The notes beneath the pieces are model-generated. The model saw only the letters and a list, made by a program, of their open reading frames with translations. It was not told the DNA's origin and searched no databases. A stretch of DNA of 64,000 bases from JANLTP01 sp031363055 (GTDB taxonomy: Bacteria; Pseudomonadota; Gammaproteobacteria; Burkholderiales; Burkholderiaceae_E): positions 5,962-69,961 of the forward strand of contig JANLTP010000075.1 of assembly GCA_031363055.1 (NCBI GenBank). The letters run 5' to 3'. The translations under genes were made by a program, and so were the position numbers. The number at the start of each line of letters is the position of its first letter. The first letter of the stretch is position 1. Of this stretch, positions 1-8,299 are shown one piece after another.

Positions 1-2
1 AC

Positions 3-311
3 AGTTGGGTCATCAACGAACACTCGAGCATTACTGCCGACGGGCCACCGCTTTATCCCTTCAAGATGCTGATCCCGGCGGCTGGCGCCCTGGTTTTGTT
101 GCAGGGCCTGGCCGAGATCGTGCGCTGTGTGCTCTGTATCAGGACCGGACAGTGGCCGGCGCGAATCAGCGACGTCGAGGAGATCGATATCGTCAAGACG
201 CAGCTCGAACAATCGACCTACGTCGATGCAGCGGTGCGCGATCAGGCAATTGCCGGCGTATCGAACATTGAAGAAGCTGCGCATCAACGCGCCAGTGGAG
301 CGCAGAAATGA
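3..311 (+). CDS. TRAP transporter small permease (DctQ), C-terminal part
   Basis: The reading frame is already open at the window edge, so only about the last 100 residues are present. A hydrophobic stretch (MLIPAAGALVLLQGLAEIV) is followed by a polar tail rich in charged residues, as expected for the last membrane helix and cytoplasmic end of a DctQ subunit. The stop codon overlaps the ATG of the next gene (ATGA), and that gene is clearly a DctM large permease, which makes the family assignment reliable by context. DctQ pairs with DctM in the inner membrane for sodium-driven solute uptake. The tail after the last helix (about 60 residues) is longer than usual. The substrate cannot be told, and no DctP gene for it lies in the window. 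Confidence 0.75.
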   Translation, partial: SWVINEHSSITADGPPLYPFKMLIPAAGALVLLQGLAEIVRCVLCIRTGQWPARISDVEEIDIVKTQLEQSTYVDAAVRDQAIAGVSNIEEAAHQRASGAQK

Positions 312-2308
312 CCAGCGGCTATTTGGGATTGTCGATGCTCGGGCTGATCGTGATGGCAATCATGATGGGCTTTCCGACCGCCTTCACGCTCATGGGTCTG
401 GGCATGCTGTTCGGCTTCGTGGCGTACTTCGATCCATCGCAATCGGCGATCGCCAACCGGGTGTTCGATCTGATGGTGCAGCGAACCTATGGCGGCATGA
501 CCAACGACACCTTGTTGTCTATTCCGTTGTTTGTGCTGATGGGTTACGTGATCGAGCGCGCCGCGCTGGTCGATCGCATGTTTCACGCGGTGCAGCTCGC
601 GTTTCGTCGGCTGCCCGCCTCGCTGGCGGTGGCCACCTTGATCGTCTGCACGTTCTGGGGCATTGCCAGTGGCATTGTCGGCGCCGTGGTGGTGCTGATG
701 GGCGTCATCGCCATGCGGCCTATGCTCAAAGCCGGTTACGACGTTCGACTCGCGGCCGGCGTCATCACCGCCGGCGGCACCTTGGGCATTCTGATCCCGC
801 CGTCGGTCATGTTGATCGTATATGCAGCCGTGGCCGGCCAATCGGTGGTCAAGCTTTATGCGGCCGCGATGGTGCCGGGCTTTCTGCTGGCGTTTCTCTA
901 CCTCGTCTACATCATTGCCTGGGCCAAGATCGATCCGTCGGTGGCGCCGAGCCTGCCGCCCGAACTGCTGAAGATTGACGTTCCGAAGGCCAAGCAGCAA
1001 CTGGCGCATCAGTTCGGTGGCAATGCGCTGCTGGCCGCCATCAAGGCAGTATTGAACCCGGGCGCAGTACGCCGGGCCGGCGCCAGCGAGATCGCTGCCA
1101 ATGCATCGGCCGCCGCCATCGAGGCTGACCCATCGCTGACCCAGCCGTTGACCTATCGGAGTGCCTGGACGGCCCTGGGCGTGGCGTTGACGCCGCTGGC
1201 GCTCAGCGCGCTGCTGCTGGGAGGGGTCTGGTGGTACGTGGTCATTCACAGCGCGCCAGCGGCTGCAGAAGCGCCGGTATCGATGAGCCAGGGTTTGGCC
1301 GAGCCAAAGGTAGATCCAAAGGGATCGTCGGCGAACGCGGCGCCCTCGGGTGGCGTGCAGGAACCTCCAGGCAGCGCTTCGGAAGGGGAAATCAAGGAGC
1401 TGGGCGCGGCAACCACCGGCGGTGTTCGGGAACCGGGTACGAGCCGGGCGGGATCGTCGCCTGCCAAGGATGAACCGCCACAAGCGTTGGGCGGTGGTTC
1501 GGAGAGCGCTGGCTCGACGTCGTATGCGAGTGGCGTCGGTAGTGTGCCGGCGGCGTTTTTTCCGGTGTACTGGTCGATCCTGGCGATCTCGGCGATCGGC
1601 CTGGTGCTGTACTACCGCAGTTTTCGGGTCGAAAACCTGCAGGTCGCCAGCCTGCTGATCGAATCGGTCATGCCCCTGGCAGTCCTGACCATCCTGGTGC
1701 TGGTCGTGATCCTGTTCGGCATTACCACGGCGACCGAGTCGGCCGCCGTTGGCGCGCTCGGTGCGTTCCTGCTGGCCTGGCAGTCTGGACAATTAACCTT
1801 CGAGAAGACCAAGGAGGCGGTGTACCTGACGGCCAAAACCACGTCGATGGTGTGCTGGCTGTTTGTCGGCTCGGCGCTGTTCTCGGCCGTTTTTGCGCTG
1901 CACGGCGGCCAGGAAATGATCGAGAAATGGATTCTCGGCATGAATCTGTCACCGCTGCAGTTCCTGATGCTGTCACAAGCGCTGATCTTCATTCTCGGTT
2001 GGCCGCTGGAATGGACCGAAATCATTGTGATTTTCGTGCCGATCTTCCTGCCCCTGCTGGCGCACTTCCAGGTCGATCCGCTGATCTTTGCAACCTTGGT
2101 CGCGGTCAATCTGCAGGCCGCTTTCCTGTCGCCCCCGGTGGCCATGTCGGCGTTTTACCTGAAGGGGGTGTCGCCGCCGCACGTGACCTTGAATCAGATC
2201 TTTGCCGGCATGATGCCGTACATGTTCATCGTCATCATCTGTATGGTGCTGCTCTATGTGTTCCCGCAGATGATTCTCTGGTTCCCGGAGTTCCTGTATG
2301 GAAAATAG
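308..2308 (+). CDS. TRAP transporter large permease (DctM), long form with central insert
   Basis: Large membrane subunit of a TRAP transporter. The two halves of a normal DctM are clear: residues 1-215 carry the family motif around GTLGILIPPSVMLIVYA, and residues about 440-666 carry TESAAVGALGAFLLAW and LGWPLEWTEIIVIFVPIFLPLL. Typical DctM proteins have about 430 residues; this one has 666 because of some 200 extra residues between the halves. The insert holds a predicted extra helix near residues 285-305 (ALTPLALSALLLGGVWWYVV), a low-complexity Gly/Ser/Glu/Pro stretch at about 315-410, and another helix near 415-435. Long DctM variants are known. The start overlaps the DctQ stop, so the pair is translationally coupled. 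Confidence 0.93.
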   Translation: MTSGYLGLSMLGLIVMAIMMGFPTAFTLMGLGMLFGFVAYFDPSQSAIANRVFDLMVQRTYGGMTNDTLLSIPLFVLMGYVIERAALVDRMFHAVQLAFRRLPASLAVATLIVCTFWGIASGIVGAVVVLMGVIAMRPMLKAGYDVRLAAGVITAGGTLGILIPPSVMLIVYAAVAGQSVVKLYAAAMVPGFLLAFLYLVYIIAWAKIDPSVAPSLPPELLKIDVPKAKQQLAHQFGGNALLAAIKAVLNPGAVRRAGASEIAANASAAAIEADPSLTQPLTYRSAWTALGVALTPLALSALLLGGVWWYVVIHSAPAAAEAPVSMSQGLAEPKVDPKGSSANAAPSGGVQEPPGSASEGEIKELGAATTGGVREPGTSRAGSSPAKDEPPQALGGGSESAGSTSYASGVGSVPAAFFPVYWSILAISAIGLVLYYRSFRVENLQVASLLIESVMPLAVLTILVLVVILFGITTATESAAVGALGAFLLAWQSGQLTFEKTKEAVYLTAKTTSMVCWLFVGSALFSAVFALHGGQEMIEKWILGMNLSPLQFLMLSQALIFILGWPLEWTEIIVIFVPIFLPLLAHFQVDPLIFATLVAVNLQAAFLSPPVAMSAFYLKGVSPPHVTLNQIFAGMMPYMFIVIICMVLLYVFPQMILWFPEFLYGK

Positions 2309-2315
2309 GCGGCCG

Positions 2316-2357
2316 CCTGAAGCCAGAACTGTGTAGCCAAAAGTGTGAAGCCAGCCG
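2316..2357 (+). repeat. Three degenerate 14-bp tandem units after dctM
   Basis: Directly after the dctM stop are three 14-base units at 2316-2329, 2330-2343 and 2344-2357, sharing the core TG(A/T)AGCCA. The unit is imperfect, and the array lies in non-coding DNA between dctM and the next gene. It resembles other boundary repeats in this window. Confidence 0.5.
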
Positions 2358-2469
2358 ACGCCCAAATGAAGAAAAGTCACGCTTGACGAGGTGCGCCGCC
2401 GCCGGCCGACGAACGGTGTGACAAGGGTCACGAAAGGTTGCCGGCACACTGCGTAGTATTCATTTCACG

Positions 2470-2505
2470 ATGAACGGCGGATGGCAACCAATGAACGGCG
2501 CAATG
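2470..2505 (+). repeat. In-frame 21-bp duplication carrying a start codon
   Basis: ATGAACGGCG occurs at 2470 and again at 2491, followed each time by a nearby ATGG. The 21-base period keeps the frame, giving MNGG at residue 1 and MNGA at residue 8. The result is two alternative starts for the 109-residue gene. Confidence 0.6.
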
Positions 2506-2799
2506 GAATCAGGATCAGGGTTTGGTGAGCAGATCCTCAAGATGGTCGCAAACGGGGACAACCTGGTTTTGCGCGATGAGGAAGTGTTTATCAAGACCAA
2601 GATGGGCCGGGTTGAGACCTCGCAGGTTCAAAGCGGCTTGCCACGTCGCCTTCGCATGTTGCTGATTCTCGTTGATGGCCGCCGCAGCATGGGTGACTTT
2701 CGTCGCGGTTTGACCCGTTTTCGCAGCCTCGACGAGTGCTTCGACATGTTGCGCAAGATGGGTTACATCGAATCAATGCCGATTCGCCTGGATATCTAG
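2470..2799 (+). CDS. Small conserved-type unknown protein (109 aa)
   Basis: I do not recognise this protein. It is a soluble, basic polypeptide with no signal peptide or membrane helix. From residue 25 it looks like a small folded domain, with alternating short strands (NLVLRDEEVFIKTKMGR) and helices (LPRRLRMLLILVDGRRS, then LDECFDMLRKMGYIES). The order helix, 'DGRRSMGDF' turn, helix and short C-terminal strand resembles a winged-helix-like module, but this is inference. Two in-frame starts exist, at 2470 and 2491, within a duplicated ATGAACGGCG segment, so the first seven residues may be a recent addition. It stands alone and is followed by a strong terminator. Confidence 0.6.
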   Translation: MNGGWQPMNGAMESGSGFGEQILKMVANGDNLVLRDEEVFIKTKMGRVETSQVQSGLPRRLRMLLILVDGRRSMGDFRRGLTRFRSLDECFDMLRKMGYIESMPIRLDI

Positions 2800-2872
2800 A
2801 CATAAGTTCTGGAGTTCGGGAGTCCTTTAAAAACCAGTCATGAGGAGGTGAGCGGTCAGCCGCTCGCTTTGT

Positions 2873-2907
2873 GGGCCTTCAGCTTCGCGCTGAAGGCCCT
2901 TTTTTTT
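2873..2907 (+). terminator. Rho-independent terminator
   Basis: A perfect 11-bp stem (GGGCCTTCAGC at 2873-2883 pairing with GCTGAAGGCCC at 2889-2899) closes a 5-base TTCGC loop and is followed by eight T residues (2900-2907). It ends the transcript of the small gene at 2470-2799 and separates it from trkH. It is the clearest terminator in the window. Confidence 0.92.
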
Positions 2908-2990
2908 CCGCTGGCATAGAATCCGGCGGTTCTCTGCCGTCTCTGCGAACCTTGAAACGCGGTTAAGCGCGTTCAATCCTCGGAACCCTT

Positions 2991-4448
2991 ATGCAGTTAG
3001 TAGTAGCGATTGCTCACGTTCTGGGTGGCCTCCTGATGGTGTTCGCCGCAACCTTCGCTGTACCGATTGCCTGGTCGCTGACGGTGGCTGATGGCGTGCA
3101 CGGCGTCTTCATCGGCACCGGCCTGGCCTCATTCGCCGCCGGTCTGCTGTTGTGGTTCGCGACCGCCAAACATCATCGCGAGGTTCGAGCGCGCGAGGGC
3201 TGTCTGTTGGTGGTGCTGGCCTGGGTCATGGTGGCGGCCGTGGCGACAGTGCCACTGATGTGGACCATCAAGGACCTGTCGTTTACCGACGCCTATTTCG
3301 AGACCATGTCAGGGCTGACCACCACCGGATCAACGGTGTTGACCGGGATTGATGATTTGCCGCAATCGATCAACCTCTGGCGGCATGCCCTGCAGTGGTT
3401 TGGCGGCATGGGCATCATTGTGCTGGCGGTGGCCATCATGCCGATGTTAGGCGTCGGCGGCATGCAACTCTTCAAGGCCGAAACTCCCGGCGCGATGAAA
3501 GACGCGAAAATCACCCCCCGGGTTACCCAGGCCGCCAAGTATTTGTGGTTGATTTATGCCGGACTGACGCTGCTATGTATCTTGATGCTGCGCGGCTCAG
3601 GTTTGAGCTGGTTTGACGCGGTTTGCCATGCGTTTTCGGCATTGTCCCTGGGCGGGTTCTCGACGCGCGACGCCAGTGTGCTGGCCTTCAACTCACCGGC
3701 GATGGAATGTATTCTCGGGGTTTTCATGCTGTTGGCGGTGTTGAACTTCACTACCCATTTCCTGGCGATTCGCGAGCGTTCGTTAAGGGTGTACTGGCGC
3801 GACGCCGAAGTCTTGGCGGTCTGGTCGCTGATCCTGGGAAGCGGCGTCATGTTGGCGGCATTTTTGCTTTGGAAGGGGGTTTACCCGGACTTCCTGACGG
3901 CCTGGCGGTACGCTGCGTTTAATGTCATTTCGATCGCGACCTCGAGCGGCTACATGAGCACCGACTACGACAAATGGCCGATCTTCGCGCCCATGTGGAT
4001 GTTGTTCCTGTGTTGTGTGTCGTCGTCCGCAGGATCAACCGGTGGCGGTATCAAAATGATCCGTGCACTGATCCTGCTCAAACAAGCCAAACAGGAATTG
4101 ATTCGCCTCGTGCATCCGCGCGCCGTGAGGCCGCTGTGCGTCAGTGGGCAGGTGATTGATAACCGCGTGATTCTGTCGGTGCTGGGTTACATGCTGTTGT
4201 ACGGCGTGACGGTCACCCTCTTGAGTTTTGCATTGATGGCCAGTGGCCTGGACTTTGTTTCGTCGGTGTCTGGCGTTATTGCGTCGATCAATAACACCGG
4301 GCCTGGCTTGAATGTGCTCGGTCCGGCACAAAACTATCAAGTACTGACCGATTTGCAGACCTGGTTGTGCACGATCGCGATGCTGGCCGGTCGACTGGAA
4401 TTGTTGACCGTCTTCGTCTTGTTCACGCCGCATTTTTGGCGCAAATGA
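2991..4448 (+). CDS. trkH: Trk-type potassium uptake protein TrkH
   Basis: Inner-membrane potassium channel subunit that imports K+ together with the cytoplasmic NAD-binding protein TrkA, which is not in this window. The four pore-loop filter segments of the superfamily are visible in order: TTTGST near residue 110, SLGGFST near 221, SSAGSTGGG near 346 and NNTGPG near 436. The 485-residue length matches the family. The C-terminus (LAGRLELLTVFVLFTPHFWRK) is also typical, including the conserved GRLE turn. The start at 2991 gives a first helix beginning immediately. A terminator lies upstream, so it has its own promoter, and its stop overlaps a duplicated copy of the next gene's start. Confidence 0.96.
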   Translation: MQLVVAIAHVLGGLLMVFAATFAVPIAWSLTVADGVHGVFIGTGLASFAAGLLLWFATAKHHREVRAREGCLLVVLAWVMVAAVATVPLMWTIKDLSFTDAYFETMSGLTTTGSTVLTGIDDLPQSINLWRHALQWFGGMGIIVLAVAIMPMLGVGGMQLFKAETPGAMKDAKITPRVTQAAKYLWLIYAGLTLLCILMLRGSGLSWFDAVCHAFSALSLGGFSTRDASVLAFNSPAMECILGVFMLLAVLNFTTHFLAIRERSLRVYWRDAEVLAVWSLILGSGVMLAAFLLWKGVYPDFLTAWRYAAFNVISIATSSGYMSTDYDKWPIFAPMWMLFLCCVSSSAGSTGGGIKMIRALILLKQAKQELIRLVHPRAVRPLCVSGQVIDNRVILSVLGYMLLYGVTVTLLSFALMASGLDFVSSVSGVIASINNTGPGLNVLGPAQNYQVLTDLQTWLCTIAMLAGRLELLTVFVLFTPHFWRK

Positions 4449-4485
4449 AGCGGCCGGACTCAGCAACATGAAGCGGCCGGACTCA
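4445..4485 (+). repeat. 23-bp-period tandem duplication of a start codon region
   Basis: An 18-base sequence beginning ATGAAGCGGCCGG occurs exactly twice, at 4445-4462 and 4468-4485. The first copy's ATG overlaps the trkH stop codon (ATGA), the classic coupled start. The second copy is the one in frame with the downstream coding region. A 23-base period changes the frame, so only the second ATG works. Confidence 0.85.
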
Positions 4486-5421
4486 CAGACGCCGGTCACG
4501 CTGGTGCTCGGTGTTTCAACGTCCGCGAAAAGCGCTCTGGTGCGACGTCTGCACGATCTGCAAGATGCCGATTCGCACTGGGCCTGGTTGCTGCAGGACC
4601 TCGAGCCGCGAGCAACCGGGGCTTTGAGTTCGACCACGAAAACTTCGGCACCCGCCCGCCAGCGTGACGGCGCCTATCTGCGATTATCCAGCGGCTGCGT
4701 TTGTTGCCTGGGACAAGCGGAATTGCAGGCGAAGTTGCCGCAGTTGTTGCGCGCCGGACCGTGGGCGCGAATCGTTATCGAGTTGGCATCGGTCAGTCAT
4801 CCGGCCAAGGTCATCGATTTTTTGCGCTCGAAAACCTGGCGCATGAAACTCGATATTGAGCAAGTGTTGCTGGCCATCGACAATGAGCAAAGCAACGCGT
4901 TGCAGACGCGATCAGCAACGACGCCGGCGCAAATTCTGACACGCGCGCAACTGCTGGCCAGCACTCAGTTGGTGAGTGTCGATCTGAGCGAAGCAGCACT
5001 TGCTGCGATGCGTGAGTCGCTATCAAAAATTGAATTGTGTGCCGATCTGACTTGGGTCGATGTTGATGCAGTATCAATCAATCAAGTCACTACAACGCAC
5101 ACCTCATGCGACTTGAGAACAAGCGCTGCTAACACGCATCAATTCGAGTTGCGTTGGTCAGCGCTGCGCGTGTTTGATCGCAAGCGCGTGATGGCGGTCA
5201 TGAATGAATTTGCGCAATCACATTCACTGCAGAATGCGATCGCGATCTTCGCTACCGAACGCGCCTGGTACGAGTGGCGCATGATCGATTCGAACAGTGA
5301 TTGGTGTGAGAGTGATTATCGAGTTTGCAATTTACTGCGCATCAAAAATATTGATGTCACGGCCTGCCAAACGCAGCTTCGCGATCTGCAATTCGCGATC
5401 GAAGACACGATCACCAACTAA
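4468..5421 (+). CDS. CobW/YjiA-family-like protein with altered P-loop
   Basis: The 317-residue protein follows the plan of the COG0523 GTPases, which handle metals such as zinc or cobalt. The hallmark metal motif GCVCC sits near residue 75, and the downstream segment IVIELASVSHPAKVIDFL matches the place where family members read E-S-G-(L/A)-x-x-P. A C-terminal domain from about residue 225 (FELRWSALRVFDRKRVMAVMNEF) resembles the CobW C-terminal module. The Walker A loop is abnormal: GVSTSAKS, where GxxxxGK(S/T) is expected. Lys and Ser remain but the preceding Gly is Ala. The 3' third is visibly less GC-rich than its neighbours. It probably descends from a metallochaperone GTPase; activity is uncertain. 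Confidence 0.7.
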   Translation: MKRPDSQTPVTLVLGVSTSAKSALVRRLHDLQDADSHWAWLLQDLEPRATGALSSTTKTSAPARQRDGAYLRLSSGCVCCLGQAELQAKLPQLLRAGPWARIVIELASVSHPAKVIDFLRSKTWRMKLDIEQVLLAIDNEQSNALQTRSATTPAQILTRAQLLASTQLVSVDLSEAALAAMRESLSKIELCADLTWVDVDAVSINQVTTTHTSCDLRTSAANTHQFELRWSALRVFDRKRVMAVMNEFAQSHSLQNAIAIFATERAWYEWRMIDSNSDWCESDYRVCNLLRIKNIDVTACQTQLRDLQFAIEDTITN

Positions 5422-5674
5422 CCGCTGGTTGTATCGCAACACGCCATCAATCGGCTCGTTGTGAATGTGCGAAATGAATAACCGCACTCGCCCAGCATCG
5501 GTATAGTCTCGATTAGCGCGAGGGGGGATTTAATAAAAATGACTCGATGTTGTTTCCCGGAAGTTCCACGGGTGGCGTCCGTCGGCCTTGACCGCGCGCT
5601 TGTCGGTCTTGGGGTGGGCTGGATCGCGGTACAGCCGACCATAGCAAGGTGAAGCAAATCGAAGGATCACTTTT

Positions 5675-5920
5675 ATGCACATGATCTACAACAGCCCCAA
5701 CTACTGTGTCGTTGAGTTTCGCGATGCAGAGGGGCAATTCGGCGGTTTCGAGATCATGGATAAAGCGTCCCGCCGTGAAATTTTTATTGGCGGCTCACTC
5801 GCCCAGCAGTTTCGTACTGAAGTCCAATTGTTGATTGCCAAGGAACCGTCTATTGAAGAAGTCGATGATTTTCTGAGCCAGTTTGACGGCCTGATGCAGC
5901 AGCCGCTGACCTTGCATTAA
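5675..5920 (+). CDS. DUF3567 family protein
   Basis: Small 81-residue protein that I recognise as the DUF3567 family, found mainly in Betaproteobacteria. Characteristic segments are YNSPNYCVVEF near the start, GGFEIMDK in the middle, and a C-terminal helical part (EEVDDFLSQFDGLMQQPLTLH). No membrane segment or signal is present and no function is established for the family. A Shine-Dalgarno AAGGA lies eight bases before the ATG at 5675; a second ATG two codons later is possible. It is flanked by non-coding DNA on both sides (5422-5674 and 5921-5994), so it is probably transcribed alone. The 253-base upstream gap shows no other gene. Confidence 0.85.
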   Translation: MHMIYNSPNYCVVEFRDAEGQFGGFEIMDKASRREIFIGGSLAQQFRTEVQLLIAKEPSIEEVDDFLSQFDGLMQQPLTLH

Positions 5921-5994
5921 CACTCAAACTCGCACAATTGCTTAAAACGGTGTAACTTCGCAGCCTTAACAAATAAAAACGTTATTTCAAACGT

Positions 5995-6516
5995 TTGCCA
6001 ATAGAGCGTGGCGTGACCGACGAAGCCGATAGTCCAGGCAAGAACCAGCAGTTTGCATTCCTGAACTCAATGCGCCGGGAGAGAATTCTTCTGGATGTCT
6101 ATTTGGTCAATGGAACGCGGCTGCGGGGCCGAATTCGCTCCTTTGATCAATATTCAATGGTGATTGAAACCGGTCAGGGTGACGCATTTCTTTATCATCA
6201 CACGGTCAGCTCGGTCGGCCGGGCACAAGCCAACCAGCGTCCGGGCGCGCGTCGTCCCGGCGGTCCTCCTGGCGTCGGAGCCAACGCGGGTGCTGGCGCA
6301 GGTGCCGGCACGGGCTATCGCGCCGAGCCGGGCAACAATGCCTCGGGCAACGAGGGTTCCGGTAGCGACGCCCCGGTGCCGCGCGAACACTTTGAGCCGC
6401 ATATCGCGCGAGACCCGATGATCCGCCGGCCGGCGCCGCGTCCCGATGGCAGCGAAGGTCCGGTGGTGGTGCGCAAGATCAGTCGGCGCATTGATCCGAG
6501 CACGCCGCGCGAATAA
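5995..6516 (+). CDS. Hfq-like RNA chaperone with long Gly-rich tail
   Basis: Residues about 18-80 match the Sm fold of Hfq: FLNSMRRERILLDVYLVNG, then SFDQYSMVIE, then LYHHTVSSV. The proximal-face Gln is present (in SFDQ), the usual following Phe is Tyr, and the YKH signature reads YHH. After the Sm domain come about 90 residues rich in Gly, Ala, Pro and Arg, making a 173-residue protein. This is close in design to the second, long Hfq described in Burkholderia, and unlike short standard Hfq. The first start codon is TTG at 5995; GTG at 6013 or ATG at 6070 are alternatives, and the Sm domain is complete from any of the first two. It likely binds small RNAs or mRNA as a hexamer or trimer. Confidence 0.82.
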   Translation: MPIERGVTDEADSPGKNQQFAFLNSMRRERILLDVYLVNGTRLRGRIRSFDQYSMVIETGQGDAFLYHHTVSSVGRAQANQRPGARRPGGPPGVGANAGAGAGAGTGYRAEPGNNASGNEGSGSDAPVPREHFEPHIARDPMIRRPAPRPDGSEGPVVVRKISRRIDPSTPRE

Positions 6517-6570
6517 CCGCGCCAGCGTTTCCCAGAAGTTGTTGATCCGGACCGTCTTGCCGGCAGTCTC

Positions 6571-6963
6571 CTAAAGTTGTTCCCAGGGCAAGCCGTCAAA
6601 ACGCCAGCCGTTGAAGGTGCCGCGTTGATGCGCATCGTTCAAATCGCCCTCAAAGCCGTGCAGAACGTTGTAGACGTCCTTGAACCCGGCTGCCTCGAGC
6701 GCCAGGCCAGCGTCTACCGAGCGCTTGCCGCTGCGACAGATCAGCACGACGGGCCGGTCGGTCGAGTGGCCGCTGAGTTTGCGGACTTCATTGACAAAGT
6801 GCGGATTCAGTTCCCAGTCGACGCCGTCATACCAGGCGACATGCATCGAGCCGACGGCGTGACCGACAAAAAAGAATTCGGCTTCGCTGCGACAGTCGAC
6901 AAACAGCGCGTCCGGTTCCTTGTGCAGGAACTCGAAGGCGTCTTTGGGCATCAGGTGGTCCAT
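6571..6963 (-). CDS. Rhodanese-domain protein
   Basis: Single-domain rhodanese of 130 residues. The active loop CRSGKRS (catalytic Cys near residue 76) and the preceding VDCRSEAEFFFVGHAVGSMHV segment are typical. Such proteins move sulfane sulfur from a donor to acceptors such as cyanide or thiols in the cytoplasm; the natural partner is unknown here. It lies 16 bases downstream of dctM on the same strand, so it is probably the last gene of the pcaL-dctQ-dctM-rhodanese operon. It is convergent with the Hfq-like gene, with a 54-base gap. Confidence 0.88.
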   Translation of the reverse strand: MDHLMPKDAFEFLHKEPDALFVDCRSEAEFFFVGHAVGSMHVAWYDGVDWELNPHFVNEVRKLSGHSTDRPVVLICRSGKRSVDAGLALEAAGFKDVYNVLHGFEGDLNDAHQRGTFNGWRFDGLPWEQL

Positions 6964-6979
6964 GGTCGTCGGTTCCTGC

Positions 6980-8299
6980 TCAGTTCATAAGGCGAACCAG
7001 ATACAGCGAAATACTCGGGAACATCAAGAGGGCCGCGGTTCGGATCGCATCGCTGATCAAAAACGGCACGACACCGCGGTAGCTTTCGGCGATCGGTGTT
7101 GTCTTGTCCATGCCGTTGACGACATAGACATTCAACCCCACCGGCGGCGCAATCAAGCCGATTTCAACCACCATGAGCACCAGAATGCCGAACCAGATGG
7201 CCTTTTCAGCGGGCGGCAGACCCAACTCCAGCGCCATGACCATTGGAAAGAAGATCGGGATGGTCAACAGAATCATCGATAGCTCATCCATCACGCAGCC
7301 GAGCAGGACGTAGAACACCAGAATGGCGCCAATGACCGCCAGTGGTGGCCAGCCCAGACTGCTGACGGCAGCGGCCAGTTGATTAGGCGCCTGAGTAAGC
7401 GCTAGCGCCGAATTGAGCATGTCGGCACCGACAAAGATCATGAAGATCATCGCCGACGACTCGGCGGTCGCATAGAAGCTCTGGATAAAGCCGTCCCAGG
7501 TCAGTTCGCGACGCAGCAGTGCCGCCAGAAAGGTCGCCGCAGCACCGACAGCGGCGCCTTCGGTTGGCGTGAACACGCCGCCGTAGATGCCGCCAAACAC
7601 GATCAGAAAGATCGCGCCGATCGGCCAGACGCCGATCGCGCTCTTCAGTACCTCACCGCGGTTGGTACTGGTGCCATCGGGTGCCATGCCGGGCACCAGC
7701 CGGACATAAACGGCGATGGCAATGATGTAGCCGATCATGGCGATGATGCCGGGAATGAAGGCGGCCGCAAACAGCTTGGCAATATTTTGCTCGGTCAGAA
7801 TGGCATAGATGACCAGCACCACCGAGGGCGGGATCATGATGCCGAGCGTGCCGCCAGCGGCCAGGGTGGCGGTCGAAAGCCGGCCAGCGTAACCGGCCTT
7901 GCGCATCTCCGGCAACGCGACCGAGGCGATGGTTGCGGCGGTCGCAATCGAGGAGCCGCAGACCGCGCCGAACAGCGCACAGGCGACCACGGCCGCCATC
8001 GCCATGCCACCCTTGAGGTGGCCGAGCAGCGCATTGGCAAACTTGAACAGCGAGCGCGACAGGCCGCCTTGGGTGGCGAACTGGCCCATCAGCAGGAACA
8101 GCGGAATGACCGACAGGTCGTAGCTTGAGAAACGGCCGTAGGCGTAGCTCTTCAGGAAGTTGATGAGCGGAAACCAGCCAGCCTGGGCGAGATAACCCGT
8201 CAGGCCGGCGAAAAACATCGCCGCCGCGATCGGCACGCGCGCCGCCATCAGGACCAGCATGACGCCGAACAGCATCAGTGCCAGGGTCAACGCATTCAT
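6980..8299 (-). CDS. dctM: TRAP transporter large permease DctM
   Basis: Standard-length (439 residues) DctM subunit. The family signatures GGTLGIMIPPSVVLVIYA and TPTEGAAVGAAATFLAALLRR, and the pore-side LIAPPVGLNVYVVNG, are visible, with about 12 hydrophobic segments. It forms the inner-membrane transport channel with the DctQ encoded just upstream. The ATG at 8299 was chosen because it overlaps the dctQ stop as ATGA and starts exactly at the first helix (MNALTLALMLFG); an open frame continues upstream inside dctQ but is not family-like. The matching periplasmic DctP is not next to it. An unpaired dctP lies at 26918-27949. Confidence 0.95.
   Translation of the reverse strand: MNALTLALMLFGVMLVLMAARVPIAAAMFFAGLTGYLAQAGWFPLINFLKSYAYGRFSSYDLSVIPLFLLMGQFATQGGLSRSLFKFANALLGHLKGGMAMAAVVACALFGAVCGSSIATAATIASVALPEMRKAGYAGRLSTATLAAGGTLGIMIPPSVVLVIYAILTEQNIAKLFAAAFIPGIIAMIGYIIAIAVYVRLVPGMAPDGTSTNRGEVLKSAIGVWPIGAIFLIVFGGIYGGVFTPTEGAAVGAAATFLAALLRRELTWDGFIQSFYATAESSAMIFMIFVGADMLNSALALTQAPNQLAAAVSSLGWPPLAVIGAILVFYVLLGCVMDELSMILLTIPIFFPMVMALELGLPPAEKAIWFGILVLMVVEIGLIAPPVGLNVYVVNGMDKTTPIAESYRGVVPFLISDAIRTAALLMFPSISLYLVRLMN

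Noticed and set aside
284..1792. Long open frame on the minus strand opposite dctM
   Set aside because: It is antisense to a clearly conserved permease, rich in Arg, Gln and His, with no recognisable domain; typical shadow of GC-rich coding.
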